In this document: piece by piece, positions 50,491-63,757 of the stretch
Layout of the letters: every line of letters starts with the position of its first letter
Position numbering within the stretch: position 1 is the first letter of the stretch
Assembly (NCBI RefSeq): GCF_000002865.3
Contig: NW_001865054.1
Coordinates: 118,356 to 182,355, forward strand
DNA length: 64,000 bases
Reading direction: 5' to 3'
Source of the DNA: Monosiga brevicollis MX1
Lineage: Eukaryota; Opisthokonta; Choanoflagellata; Craspedida; Salpingoecidae
Program-made: the position numbers and the translations under genes
Notes under the pieces: generated by a model
The model's input: only the letters and a program-made list of their open reading frames with translations
Databases searched by the model: none
What the model was told of the DNA's origin: nothing

Positions 50491-52066
50491 CAACCATCCT
50501 GCATCAGCACATTGGACATCATGTGCAACCGATGCAGAACATAATTTTCGCACCGTACCATGGCGGAGAGCCGGAAGAAGATCGTGGTTGCGCAAAGCTG
50601 TATGCACTTGGAGCAGACTGCTGCTTCGACCCTCCGATCGAGGCGCCGTTGCCCGGCGTGCCATGGCAAGGAAAAAGAAGAGAAAAAAAAAAGAGTTTCA
50701 CAGCCAGCTGTCAGCCATTTGCACAAACCCCCTCCCCATTCACAAGAATGGAGCAGCTAGACATTGGAGCAGCTAGACACTGGAGCAGCTCGACACCATC
50801 GACACCATCGTCGCCATCCATCCGCGATGCAACAGTCGGAACGGTCGGGCAACAGATATAGAAAGCAGTGACTTTCAACGGTCGAAAGCCGTCGGCGCTG
50901 GAAAAGTGTGACCAAGTGTTACATCTTTTGCCCGCTCGTGCTGGACATTCCAGAGATGACAGACGTCAACGGCATGTGTGAGATCTGTTACACTATTAAA
51001 AGGGGCGGATAGTGCAACGCTGGGTGGGGGGGCGGTGGGTGGGAGCCGCCTGCCTGGGGCAGAAATGGCAGCGGCTCATGATAAATTTCCTCGAGATGAT
51101 CGGGAGGGACAGGAGGCTCAGAAGCAAAAAGGCAGAGCACGGAAGGTTAGCCATCTGTCCACCGTCAGAAGGGCCAGATAGTACCGGACCCTCTTCACGG
51201 CATGGCATGTCCATAGACATCTACATCGACATGTACATGTAGTAGCAACAACAATGCATACACACACATACACCTACAAACGCGACTCTCTGAACTCTCT
51301 CAAACTCTCTCTAAGTCTCTCTCAAACTCTCTCAAACTTCTCAAACTCTCTCAAACCGACCAAACCAATTTATCTAACCCTCTCAAACTCTCTCAAACTC
51401 TCTCAAACTCTCTCAAACTCTCTCAAACTCTCTCTCAAACTCTCAAACTCTCTCTCTCTCTCTCAAACTCTCTCTCTCTCTCTCAAACTCTCTCTCTCTC
51501 TCAAACTCTCTCTCTCTCTCATCTTGGACTGGACCGGACCTGGGACCGGACCGTCGCGCACACTCGAGCGGCAGTTGTTTCTTGATGCAGGGCGGCGGGT
51601 TTGCTTTTGGGTTCTTTCGTCCTCTGCCTGAACTGGCCGAGACCTGTGCAACAGGCAAGTCCCCCCTTTTTGGCAGTGCGATCAAGGCAAGGGATAGCAG
51701 TGAGGTTGGAGCAATGCCAGAAAGATCGGAAAAGGCGGGAACGTCATGCTTGTACCACCACGGGCAGCCGTTTCGGCACATGCCTTGGTCAACCAATGGC
51801 CTCGTCCTTGTCTACCCTAGCCAATGTTCATTCCTTCTCCTCACCTTCCTCTCTGCTTGTAGTTTGAGCCGTGGTCGGTGCGGGTGCCCTTGTGAGGCAC
51901 TGCTCGTTGTCCACTTGGTCCAGCAAACCAAGCGATCACCTTAAAACACACACCCACACAAGCCTTTCCCGTCATCCCTCGTGGTCGGCAGCTCCGTGCT
52001 GCCCGTCTTTTTCTTCTCTGTCCAGGCGAAACCCCCCTTGCGCCATCCACCCTTATGTTACCAGCC
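50491..52066. other. intergenic region and undefined 5' ends, with CTCTCAAA repeats
   Basis: About 1.6 kb between divergent genes. It includes the unassigned 5' part of the FAAP24-like gene, short GGAGCAGCTAGACA repeats at 50750-50790, and a long CTCTCAAA/CT repeat at 51284-51520. A weak frame (51582-51944) has no recognisable content. Confidence 0.5.
51284..51520. repeat. CTCTCAAA-type tandem repeat grading into (CT)n
   Basis: Many copies of CTCTCAAA of variable length, mixing with CTCTCTCT blocks, about 550 bp upstream of the ankyrin/kinase/CH gene. Confidence 0.95.
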
Positions 52067-55000
52067 ATGAGCAAAAGCAAGCAGGACCGCAAGCTTTGTA
52101 CGTGCCGCACAGCCTGTTTGTTGCGCCAAGTCAGCACGCTATGGAAAGCTGTACACACCGGCCAGACACTCACCACCGCTCGTCCATTCACCTAATCAGA
52201 CGATGCTGTCAAACGCGGCAATCGAGGCCAGGTCGAAAAGCTGCTCGATGCTGGTGCCGACCCTGCTGCTCCGGTTGGCAAACACGGTAGGCCCATCTCA
52301 CGCGTCAAGCACCAATCAATCACCAATCAATCCCATTCTTTGCCAAGCATGCCAAAGTTTTCTAGCATGACAAGCCTCGTGGGTGCTCAAACACGCTTTT
52401 GGTCCCTGATCGCCGCCTCCTGAATGATCACAGGCCGCACAGCCATGATGAGAGCCACCGAAAAGAACTACGCCGAAATTGAGTTTTTGCTTGCCCGCCG
52501 TAGCAGCTCAGCCACCCCTTCGCGTGTCGACAGCACCAACAGCACCCAATCTGGCCTCAACAGTACGTCTCGAGCATCTTCCAGGGCATCACCAATCCCC
52601 CGCCCAATGGTTGCGCCAGGTCCTGCTGGGCCTCAGGCACTTACTCTCACGCACAACCGCCGCATTTAGCCATCAAACCATCCTCCTCAACCAAGCAGGA
52701 GAAGAAGACGCGCGAATCAAAGCGCTCGCAGCGCAACTCAGAGTCGGACGTTGAAGCCCTCGGTGTCTATACAGAGATTGGTAATCAGACCGCAACACTG
52801 CGCAAGCCCCTTGACGATGGCGAGGTGTGTGCCCCTTCCTCGCCTTTGACGCAACTCACTTTCGCTCTTTGCCATGCGTACGAGGCATACGAGGATCTAT
52901 CATGCCATCGACGCGGCCTGCTAGCCCATTTTCTGTCAGCACACACCACTAACTTGCTCAACTTAATTGCCACGGCATAGAGCTACCTTGATGTGGAACA
53001 AACCAGAAAGGTTGATGAGGATGGCGATGACACACCGCTGTATGCCAACGATGAAGTGGATGCGCCATCCCCGGAGGCCGTTCAGCGATCCCAATCCACG
53101 AACAGCATGGGACTGCCCCCGCCCGTGGCCAAGCGCGAATCCATTTGTGAGTTTTTCCACGTCTTCCCATTGTGCTGACGTCATCGGCTAGCCCTCACCC
53201 CAACTCGCAAAGTAGTAGGCATGCCTGCCGCCACGGCCACCGGTCAGCTCGAGCTCAACAAAAAATGGGAACTTGATCGATCCAAGATTGTACTCGTACG
53301 TGGCGCGTTTGTTTGTTTGTTTGTTTTTTTCGTTCGACGTGACTTGCCATGGGACCAGCGTCAGCCCATCTCATGTTTTCATCGCTGCGCGTGACTTTGA
53401 GTAGAAACAAAAGCTTGGTGAAGGCCACTTTGGCGTCGTTTATGCTGGTGAGGCAAAGAAAATCATGCCGGACCAAGCCGTGACGCCCGTGGCTATCAAA
53501 ATGCTGCAAGACTCCAGCTCCGAGGCCACCAACGATTTTATGAAGGAAGTCAAGATCATGCAGACCATTGATGGCGACCAAAAAATTGTCCGACTCTTGG
53601 GTATTTGCACTCGCGAAACACCGTTCCTGATGGTGTTGGAGCTGATGGCCAAGGGTGACTTGAAGACCTTGCTTCGCAACTCCCGCCCCAAAACCTCAAA
53701 GCCGTCAGCACTCTCCCCTCGCCGCCTGGCCCTCATCGCTGCGGACGTGGCCGATGGCATGGCTTACATTGCCGGTCTGCGCATTGTGCACCGTGATCTT
53801 GCCGCTCGCAACTGCCTCGTGAAAGACAACTGGGAAACTCGCATCGGTGATTTTGGCCTTGGTCGTGACACTTATACCAGCGAGTACTACAAGATGCAAG
53901 GCTCCAACCCCCTACCCGTCCGCTGGATGTCCCCGGAGGCCATTGAAGATGGCGTCTACACCACACAATCTGATGTCTGGTCATATGGCATTGTCATTTA
54001 CGAGCTCGTGACTTTTGCCAAGATGCCCTACGCTGGATTGAGTAACATGGAGGTCGTTGAACGCATTACCGATGGATACCGCATGCCCCAGCCCAAGGGT
54101 ATGTCGCCGCGATGTTTTGTCAGACCTTTCAACACGTGGGCCCAACCTCACCGCAGCACCTCGTCTCACACTCTCTTCGACTTTATGCCTCGAATTCCGT
54201 CCTTGACGCAGAATGCTCGGACGAATTCTACGCGCTCATGACCCGCTGCTGGGATGAACCCGAGGATCGCATCAGCTTCAAGGAACTGCATGAAAAGGTA
54301 CATGGCATGGGATGCCACCAGTCTTGTTTCGTGGTGGTTTCATCATGACGTATTGGCACACATGTTGCTCATCAGACACTTCTTCCTCACCGTTTTTGTC
54401 GCACGACCCAGTTTACTGCGCTAGCGGCGACGCTTTCTGATGAACCCATTCGCAAGCAAAAGCGCAACGGCAGTCGCGAGCCCACTTCACCGGGTGTTGA
54501 CGATGTGGATGCCGAACCTGAGGCAGCGGCATCGAGCCCTGCTCCACCTGCAACTGCAATTGCAGGCAGCAGCGATTATGAGCCACCTCAAGATGCTTCA
54601 CGTACTGGTGCTGGCATGCCGGCCCAAGCAGGGGGTGGGGATAGCGATGACGAAGACACGGTTCCTTCTGCCTATGGCGTGCATTATCAGACACAGTCAA
54701 GCGCACAGGACTCTGCCGCCAATTCAGCCATGTACACGGACACGAGGCTCCAGGGACTCTCGAATATGCAAGCAGCCATTGCCAAGGCTCAGGAAGAATC
54801 GGAGGTGCAAGATATTGTCCGAACGAGTGGATCAACCTCAACTCTACGCTCACGTCAAGCCCAAGAGGAGCTGGCCCTGCAGGTCGACACCAATTCCAAC
54901 GTCAAGCCCCGTGACCATCGTCCGTCCTTTGGTGCCGCCGCTGCTATGCGCAGCCAATGGGTAGGTTTGGTTTGTTTTTTGTTTTGTTTTGTTTTTTTGT

Positions 55001-56355
55001 TTCTTGTTTTTTTTTTTTTTTTTCTTTGTTGAAAAAAATGAGAGTGGAGGGTTTGAAGCAGAGGCATGCACACTTGCTGTTTTGTCTCTTGGTGCAAGGG
55101 TGGTAGGAAGGAAGAAGAGGTTGGCTCTGGTCTTGTTTCACGAACTTCTCCCCATCATGTCTATAGGAAACCATGGCAAAGGTAGAAGAGGAGAAGGCTA
55201 ATGACCCAGCCACGGTAGCTGCGCGAAAGCAGAAAGAAAAGGCCGACAAGGACGCTGCAAAGTTGGCCCGCAAGAAGAGCCGCCGCCGTAGTAAGGGTGT
55301 CGACGCTTCTCAGAACAAGGATGCCGTGGCCATGGCTCAAGAAGAGGCCGCTGCCAAGGCTGCGACAGGCCCCACCCCAGCAGCAGAGGGTGCGCCAGAA
55401 CTGGTGCGCAGTAGCGAAGGAGTATTGGACTCGCTAGCAGCTGTCAGTCGGGCCACAGGCACGTCCTACGATGCCGGAGGCACTGAAGTCGTGCCCTCGC
55501 GCAACCACTTGGCCAACGACAATTCGCGCACGGCTGCGCAATCAGCCATGCATCGCGAGAACATGCGGCGTCAAGCTTTGAAGGACATGCAAGCTTGGAT
55601 CGACGCCGTAATCGGCGATTACACTGAGGGTGAAACCCTTTATGAGGTACGTGTGGCCATGGGGAGCGAGGAGGAGGTGGGCACACGACGCAGGTCTCAA
55701 ATGATGCGCAAAGAACAAAAATGTTTCTCGCCCTGACACATCTTCGATGCCATCCGTTTGAACCTGCAGATTCTCAAAAGCGGTGAAGTGTTGTGTACCA
55801 TCATGAACAAGATTCAACCCGGTGCCATCCAAAATGTTCACACCAACCCCCGCTTGGCCTACTACATGGTTCGTGCATCTTGTTGCTGATATTGGCGCCG
55901 CCCCCCGCCCCCCCTCCCCTTCCTCTTTTTCCTTGCCGTTACACTCACGTTGTCTTCCTCCACTTTTACCCGTGACTTCTGTTTAAGATGGAGAACATTC
56001 AATCCTTCCTGGCAGCCGCTAAGGCTTACGGTACGAGGCTTTTTCGTCGCAGGCCGCCTCGACCTTCTCGTGCCTGCCTAAAGCGCCACCGCACAGCATC
56101 CCGGCTCTTCTAAGTTTTCTTTCGTGTTTTTGCCGGGACCGTCTGCAGGGCTACGTGATTCGGAGCTTTTCATCACAGTGGATTTGTTCAATCAAGGCGA
56201 TATGCAGATGGTGGGTTCTGACCCGCGACAAAGCCTCCATCCCTTTGCTTGTGCCATGCTGTGATGTCTCACGTAGTCTCGTCGCGTACTCTTAGGTCGT
56301 CAATTGTCTCAGTGCACTGAAACTAATGGCGGAAGCCCGCGGCTTTAAGGTCTAA
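52067..56355 (+). CDS. cytoplasmic tyrosine kinase with ankyrin sequence and C-terminal CH domain
   Basis: Non-receptor tyrosine kinase; no signal peptide or membrane helix. The ATG at 52067 (MSKSKQDRKL) is followed by a GTACGT donor. Ankyrin-like sequence: DAVKRGNRGQVEKLLDAGAD and GRTAMMRATEKNYAEIEFLL (52200-52500). A Ser-rich linker includes VYTEIGN and LYANDEVD tyrosines. Kinase (53405-54300): KLGEGHFGVVYAG, VAIKML, IVHRDLAARNCL, GDFGLGRDTYTSEYYKM with an insulin-receptor-like YxxxYY, PVRWMSPEAI, SDVWSYGIVIYEL and RCWDEPEDRISF. All catalytic residues are present. After an acidic and Lys-rich coil, a calponin-homology domain (55580-56350) reads MQAWIDAVIGDYTEGETLYE, ILKSGEVLCTIMNKIQPG, then ENIQSFLAAAKAYG and VDLFNQGDMQMVVNCLSAL. 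The CH domain suggests coupling to actin. TAA at 56353. Confidence 0.9.
55580..56350 (+). other. calponin-homology domain, transgelin-like
   Basis: Spread over four or five short exons. The order W-I-D..Y-E, LKSGEVLCTIMN, P..Y, ENI..FL.AA..YG, F.TVDLF..GDM..V..CL matches single CH domains of the transgelin/calponin type. Confidence 0.85.
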
Positions 56356-57238
56356 AGGCTGGACCCGATATCTGGCTTTTTCAGGCCCTTTCTCCGGAGC
56401 CGTTTCGTGGGGGAGGTCTCTCCTTTCGTTTGTTGTTTTTCCATTTGAGGTCGCTGCATTTTCTTCCGCAGAGCCCTTGTTGACTTTCCTGTGCGCTGTC
56501 ATTTTGAAACTATGGTGCATGCTGATTGATTGGCCGCTTCTTTGGAGGGATCCTCTTCTCTTTTTCTTTTTCTTTTCTTTTTTTCTTTTTTCTTTTTCCT
56601 TCCTCTTTTTTCAGCCTGCGGTTCGCGCTCTAGCGACTAGCTTCAGGCACTTCAGGCGCGACATGTGATCGTTGAGTGCCACGTGCTTGTTGCGTGTGTG
56701 CCTGTTGTGTTCTGCTTCTGCATTGCACCCTTTTAAACAGCACGGGTCTGCTTTTCGCAGTCAGCCCTCTTGGCGTGATTGCTTGGCAAGTCGTGTGGCT
56801 GTGGCCAGTCACAGCTCTTTCTTCCTGCTATCTGATCCCTGCCTGTCTTCTACTCACCACTCGTGTGAGCTCTTGCTTCATAATTGTGTTGTATCGTCCT
56901 GCTAATTGCCTCGCCGTTTTTTTTTGACCGTTCAATTTTATTGATCAAATTTCAGCTGAAAATATCGGATGTAAAATACTTCTTCTTGGTCGCCGCATGT
57001 GTTTGTGACAAAGGAAAAAAAAAGGTCCGTGTTTGAAGTTGATGCAGAAAAGATTCAAGATAATGAAGTAAACGCCTCTTTGGTTCAAGAACCATGTGAA
57101 TGGCTGATAGCAGTACATGCAGAAGAAAGTTGTATAAAAGTAGTGCTGAAATTCAATTTCGACTCTGCTTCTGCTTCTTCTTCTTCTGCTGCATTGGGGA
57201 TTTCCAACGACTGCCAGCTCGGTCGAGGACCTGCCGCC
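56356..57238. other. intergenic region
   Basis: An 883-bp gap between two + strand genes. It contains a polypyrimidine T/C tract at 56545-56613 and an AT-rich patch near 56930-56980. Several open frames have no recognisable content. Confidence 0.6.
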
Positions 57239-60200
57239 ATGGCTGAGGCACGGAACCCGGACGTACGTAGCTCACTTTGTTTGCTTCCCGCTGGGATTGG
57301 TTGGTTCGAACTGGGCTGATGCCCTTGGTTGGCGAGTTGGATGGTGCCATGCTGAGGTTGAAGGGACAGGCAGACCTGTGCGCTGCACTGGACTTGAACT
57401 CACGAATTTCGCCCTGTGCGTTGGCAGGAATCCGTCTTCTCGCGGACAGTGCTTCAGGGCCACACGTCCTTGTATGTGCTGTGCAGATAGCTACGGATTG
57501 TTCTCACCCTTGCCCCACCTTGTCCTTGCCCCACCTTGTCCTTGCCCTGCTTCCAGCTTTACACTTTTTTTAATATACTCACTGGTCCCTGGTCCGTTGC
57601 GATTCCGTCTCGTCCTGTCACATGTGGAACGACCAGCAATCTGCCGGCCATGCCCTCACCTGTTGAGCGCCGTGGAGTACGTGCGCCTGGCATGCTCGCT
57701 TCAAAAGCCGTTACTGCCATAATGCACGATCAGGCCGAAGCTAGGCTCATTGACTCATGTACTGCCCTGGGTTCGCCAGGAGTTTACAACAAATTATTTC
57801 CGCCGCAGTTCAGCCCAGGACGTCGCCAGTGAAGCCAACTCGCCCGGTGCGCCTGCACGCCCTGGTTTGCTTCTTTTCTGTTTTGGGGTGTTGTTGGGCT
57901 TTTTATTTGTTGTTGTTGTTTTTGGTTTTTTTGCGGGCAGCGTATGGTGCTGCTTGCCCGCTTGACGGGTCTTGTCTTTGCTAATGTTGTGCTGCTTGAA
58001 ACTTCATCTAGCGAGCATGCCGGGCACGCCAAGTTCCATGCGACGCGGTGCGCTTATCTCGCGCGCTCGCAAGGCCATGTCCAGCCTTCAGACCATGTCT
58101 GCCTCCCCATCCGACGGTGCGTGCTAAAGGTCTTGAATGATTGATGTTTTTGCGTACCCCACTGTTCCTGTACTTGGCATGAGCCTCGGATGCCAATGCT
58201 CACACCCCTCGCGGGTTGACGTGCGATTGTAGGCCTTGATGCAAGCTTTCACACTCCCACGGGAACACCGGTGCCTGGCTCCTTTGCCACATCACGCACC
58301 CCAGCCCAAAACGATGAGGATGACGAACAGTCTGTAACGGTGGCGACGCCCTTTGTTGCACCATCGCTTGTTCCCGACAGCAACCTCGAGCGCAGCTTGC
58401 AGCGCCTCAACCGTCCAGCGCCACTGCAAATGCAACGCAAGCCTCTGGACGATGGGTTGGCCACCTCCATGCTGGGTCTCCCGCCAGGCAGTATCGCCAT
58501 TGCTCGCCAACAAAAGCAGCAAGGCAACCTATCGCAAACCTTTGACCAAAGTCAGTCAACTCTCTGCCCTGACTGACCGACTTTGTCTCAACTCACTCCA
58601 TCCCCGTGTTGCTTGAACTTTAGATGTCAGCAAACTAGACATGACGTCAAGTCTCATGATGTCCCAAACCCTGAGCTCGCGACGCTTTGAGACCACCACT
58701 GGTGCAGGGGCTAATAATGCAGGCCATACAGCTCTGTGGACCGACCTTGCACGCAACTTTGCTCGCCCTTATCACTTTAGCACCGTGGCTCGCGACGTTG
58801 AGGGTCTGAAGCCCTGCGCGGTCTTTCTGCAGGTCGGGACTCGGGCGGGCGGCTGCGCAACAGCCTTTTGGGCTCTAAACATATGGAGCACACACACATG
58901 GCTTGCTGTATGCTCAGCTTTCGTCTCTACACCTGCCGCTCGACAATAGGCTCTTGAAGAGGTCATGGCGGCCCTGGCCAAGAAGGCCGGTACCCTTGAG
59001 GGTTCGGATGCTGACGTGCAACTGGCCATTCTTCGTGAAGAACGCAATTCGTGGCTGCTCGTGGATCAAGTCGTGCGCCTTCACATCGACGGAATTCCGG
59101 TACAACACGTCTTTTTGGCCAAATCATGATGCCATCCGATATGAACCCATCCGTTGCTCACCTCATCTTTGGTGCTCAATGGCACTGATTATAGAGTGTG
59201 GCACCACCGACCATGCAGCCTCAACTCTTGTCGCAACGTGACTATATTCGGCATGCCATCAACACCGATGAGGCCTTGCAAATCACCTTCGCCTTGGTGG
59301 AATGGCTGCAAGGCATTGCTGCCCGTGACCTTCAGGCTTTCACCGGTAACGCTTGGCGATGCTGTGGTGCTCAAAATAACAGTGCGCGTACCAATGCTGT
59401 GCTCACTGCAAATGGGTTTGATGGGGTACGGGGGCTGCAGCGGACATCATGTACGAAGCCAATGATATTGGACCCACGGCCACGCTGGGTACCCTCCGAA
59501 CGGTCTGTCATCTCGGCATCGTTGGCAGTCGGGGCTGTCGGGCTCATTTTTAATTTCTAATGCTTGCATCTGGTGCTCTGCGGTGACTTGAACGGTAGGG
59601 CAAGTCAAGCTTGCCGAACGGCAAACCTCTCGCAACCTCGCTGGATCCCGATGCAGCTTTTCGCACCGACCAGAACTTGCATCCTGAGGATCAGGAACTT
59701 TTGAACATTTTGCATCAGAAGGTGCGGCTCTTGGGGTCCTTGGCCTCTTGGAAGCCCTGCTCAGTTGAATGGTCAGGTTTCATCACACCCCTTGGTGCCA
59801 TGGCCTTAATCGTGATGTTTGTAGGTTTTTGCACTCGTACGTACGGGCAAAGTGGACAAGGCTCTCGAATTCTGCCGAACCTGCAACCAGCCGCTGTTGG
59901 CTTCCTGCATGCTTGGTACGTGTGCTCAATTCACCATGCATGGCTGATATGCGGCTGGACGGCTTCTAAGCGTCCATCCGTTTCTGATGTGCCGCCATCA
60001 AACCTGAGTTTGATTGCATTATTGTTGCTGCCTATTCTGTCACGTTCAACCTATTGAGTATCTGCTTTTGATTGGCTTTCCTCCTTTTTCGCACCCTGAC
60101 CCCAGGTGCACAGCTGGTCCACGATGAGAACGCATACACCAGCACCATCCAGGCTGACGTGACCGGCAATCCCCAACGCGAGTTGTTCTTGGTGGGTCGC

Positions 60201-61122
60201 ATCGTTGTTGGCGTTGCTCGGTGCAAGGCCGGTTTACAACGCATTCCTCGTTCTCTCACCCCCATTTGTCAAACCCAAACCTCCTTAGCGCATGTGCCGA
60301 GAGATGTGTCGCGATGAGAGCTGCCCACCTTTCCTACGAGCCATTGTTGCATCCCTGTGTGGTGCCACTGAACCGTTGCTCGCGTATGTGTAACTTTGGC
60401 CGTCTATTCACTTGTTGCACATGTTAACTCGCCGCTGCTGTGTTGAGGACGACAGTCTTCACCGTGTCTGATATCTGCGCCCACTTCGATTTGTCTACAG
60501 GGTTTCACAATCTTGGCACGATTCCCTGTGGGCTTATGCAACAGCGCGACAACACCAGATGCAGCAAAAGGTAGGACGTTGGACCATTGTTCATCCCGTC
60601 GTATCTCGTTTGCGTTTCTGATGTGCCAACTCTATCGACGGACTTATTCCAACTGCACTGCAACTTTTACATCGTTGGCTCAGGCTTTGCATAGCCGTGA
60701 CGTTCAACTTCCTACGCTCCGCCAAAGTAAGCTGCAGCAAGCTCTGTTCATGTCGTTGGCAGACGCCATGGCTTGATCTCTCTGCATTCGTTGACGCCAC
60801 GAAATGTGAACATGGCGCAGCCACCGGTGCCAGCGATCAACGAGCCCTGTTGAATGAGGCAAACTCGGAAGTTCAGTCCCTCTCGGTACGTCATTTCTGT
60901 GCACGAGCTGCCCAGCGGTGCTGAAGATACTAACCCTGTATGACGAACTGTCACTCGATTTAACCAGGATATTTTTGAGCAGCTTGCCGCCATGGAGGAT
61001 GCCAATGATTTTCATCATCGGGTTCAAACGTTACTCATTCTGAACGACATGGCGGTGTGTGCTCAGTGTTTGGTTTCATTTTTGGTTTTTGGTTTCCCGT
61101 GTTGTTTCGTCGTCTTCCTTCC

Positions 61123-61180
<58 letters not shown>

Positions 61181-63346
61181 TCACATCGGGAAAATGCGCA
61201 ACGAAATGGCAGGGCTTGGTTCGAGTGATGCAGCACGATATCACAGCACAATTCGTGACTCGCGAAGAAATTGTTCAAGCCGATGATCTTTTGGCTTTGG
61301 CGGAGGAAGTCGTTGCCGACCGCGGCGACCCCGAACTCTTTGCGCAATTGCGCTTCATGGCAAGCCTAGTGGTGCTCTTGCGCCGTGCCGAGGCAACCAG
61401 TTCCCGTCTTGCAGCCATCGACCAAGGTGTAGATACGCAGGAAGTCCGCGATGCAGCCAACGACATCTTGGCTGCCTATGCGCTCTATCTCATGGCTCAG
61501 GTGCGTTGATGATGTTGAAATGACGTTGCGCTATGAAAGAAGTGCTTGGTGAAGCTGATGAATAGTGTTGCTTTGATTGCAGCGAGAAGTGGAGCCCCTT
61601 CATACGTACTTATCTGAAGTCTACGACGAGGAATTGCAAATTCTGATGCTTGCGGGCTATTGGATGGTACGCCTCGGACCACTTTGACATTGACACATTT
61701 GTCTTTCATCCCCCCAACACACACACGCACACACACTGTTCTTTCTTCGTTTTTTTTTTTAACTCTTCATGCTGTTGCGGCTGCTGCTGTTGTTGTGATT
61801 GTTGTTGTTCTAGCACGTATCCGACCATCAGAGCCAGCTTCGTTGCCTGCATGTGGGCCAGGAGTTTGGCTTGCCTGTGGCATCAGCGGCACGAAGAGTG
61901 GTGACTGTCTTGCAAGAACGAGACGCTGGCGCCGATTTGCCACAGCCTGAAGGCGATGAGTTTGTAAACGACTTGCACGACACCGAAGTTGCAGTGTTTG
62001 CGGGCTTGCAGTGGCTACTGGCAGAGCCTGCCTTGTACCCAGATGCACTGCGCGAGGTCAATGCTGTCTTGCGCCGTCTCATTGGTATGTGAATTGTATG
62101 CATATGGCATGTACCCGTCGGAGCAAAGGAAGATGTGATTTGACCTCATGCTGTACCTGACCAACGTCTTCAACTGTGCAGCTCGACGAAAGATTGCAGG
62201 TGCCGAGACCCTACTGCAATCTGTGCCCCCGGCGCTTTTGGAAGCCCTTGCGGTGCGTGTTGGCTCGTCACTTGCAGGCTCTAGCTGATCTCGGCTGGCA
62301 CACCACACTAAACAAAATGTTTTCATTTTCTCAGGATGAAAGCACGCCTCAGCTTGCAAACTTGCGGAAGGAGCATTTTGCACTCAGGTCAGCGTGACAG
62401 CCGTAGGCCAACGTTTGAGGTTGCGTTTGTGGTTTGTTTTGTTTTGTTTTTCTTCTGTTGTTTCACTACGGCTTCTCACGATTTCCCATCCGCTGTTGTG
62501 CTTGCCAGTGTCTATGTGCGCGCCCTTGCGTCTTTTCTGGAATGGAGTGAGGTTGTGTTGCGTGGTGCCCCCCAGGCCCCCCAGGCCCTGGATACCAATG
62601 CCAGCTATTTGATGCGGCTAAACCACGACACGATGCAGCACCATTATCAGCAAGAGCTCACACGATGGGAACAGGCCTTTGATAGCACCACCGAAGTACG
62701 TGATTTCTGAACAGAAATCATGGAACCATGGAACACATCATGACCGCACAGTGCTTGTCCAGATTGAACAACGCCTGATCTTTTCCGCACCCATGCATCT
62801 TATTTCGCATTTGCTTAGCGTACGGCTTCACTCTTGATGAACGTCCTTGACTTTCCTGGCTGTTGGCTCGTCGATTTATTCCCGGTTGGTTTTTGAAGCC
62901 GGGTCAAAGCCTCCTGTCCCTCCCGTTCAGTTTGCCGAAAGTCAGGATGACTCACAAGCAACACGTGCCTACTTGAACAGACGGCAGATGAAGATCAGCG
63001 GGCCGAGCAAATGAGGCGCTTGCAGGTGGTTTGCCTCCCCGAAGTGTGCGTCATGCTGCAGCGCGTACTAAAAGAGGCTCGGCGCTTCCGCGAGGTGAGA
63101 CCCATGTGCTTGCGTTTTAAACCCCAGCCCTGGCCCGTGGCTGTGACTCATGCGAGACATGGTACTGTGGCGCTCCTTGACATTTAGTGCTACGACTTGG
63201 CCAATATGGTGGCCTTGAATTCGAACAACCTCTATGCTGCCTTTGCTGCCAACAAGAATCGTTTGCTTGAATTTTTGGCCAACATGCGCCAAGTAGGCGT
63301 CGCTGTCCTGGAAGACAGTGTCGCCAACGATCCCCTCGCTTGCTAG
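57239..63346 (+). CDS. NUP107: nucleoporin NUP107
   Basis: Scaffold nucleoporin of the Y (Nup107-160) complex in the nuclear pore. The ATG at 57239 reads MAEARNPD before GTACGT. A Ser/Thr/Pro-rich N-terminal part follows over several exons (SMPGTPSSMRRG near 58020; TPFVAPSLVPDSNLER near 58350). Alpha-solenoid exons include LREERNSWLLVDQVVRLHID (59030-59090) and TFALVEWLQGIAARDLQAF. The region SLDPDAAFRTDQNLHPEDQE joins V.R.TGKVDKALEFCRTCNQP (59640-59920) and matches the human DPDAPIRQK..LD..DE and AQRLCKRCGQAW. The later exon with WHDSLWAYATARQ fits the WEDTVWAYF motif. The C-terminus CYDLANMVALNSNNLYAAF then NRLLEFLANMRQVGVAVLED, TAG at 63344, matches CYRLADVVSSERHKLY..F. About 20 exons; CT repeats occur in one intron. 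Confidence 0.9.
61129..61182. repeat. (TC)n microsatellite in NUP107 intron
   Basis: About 25 TC units in the intron after LILNDMA. Confidence 0.97.
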
Positions 63347-63610
63347 ATCTGAGTTCCGCCGTTGGATGAGTTTGGTTCCAATCTTGAGGCATCTCCCCTT
63401 CCCCTCTCATCCACTGTTTCTGCTGAGCGTCCTTGGCAAGCTTGCCTGCACCAACCAATCTACGTGAAGAAACAGTCGGGTTAATTACCGACAAAAGTTG
63501 TCTCGTTCCACAGTCCCTCATACCCTCCTAACTGTGAAATTTGTTACACTTCCACATAGCGCTGCCACACACATGCTTGACGTTCGCGCCAATGGTCACT
63601 TTTCTCTCTC

Positions 63611-63673
<63 letters not shown>

Positions 63674-63757
63674 CTTCCTTCTACAACGTGCCGGTGAGCC
63701 AGCGAGTCTTGGATTGCGCGGTGTTCTCCGTCCCATCGTCTGCAGGACACTGTCAAG
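63347..63757. other. intergenic region with CT repeat
   Basis: A 411-bp gap between NUP107 and FCF1, both on the + strand. A CT microsatellite at 63603-63670 lies about 90 bp upstream of the FCF1 ATG. Confidence 0.6.
63603..63670. repeat. (TC)n microsatellite
   Basis: About 33 CT units with minor interruptions, in the presumed FCF1 promoter or leader. Confidence 0.97.
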
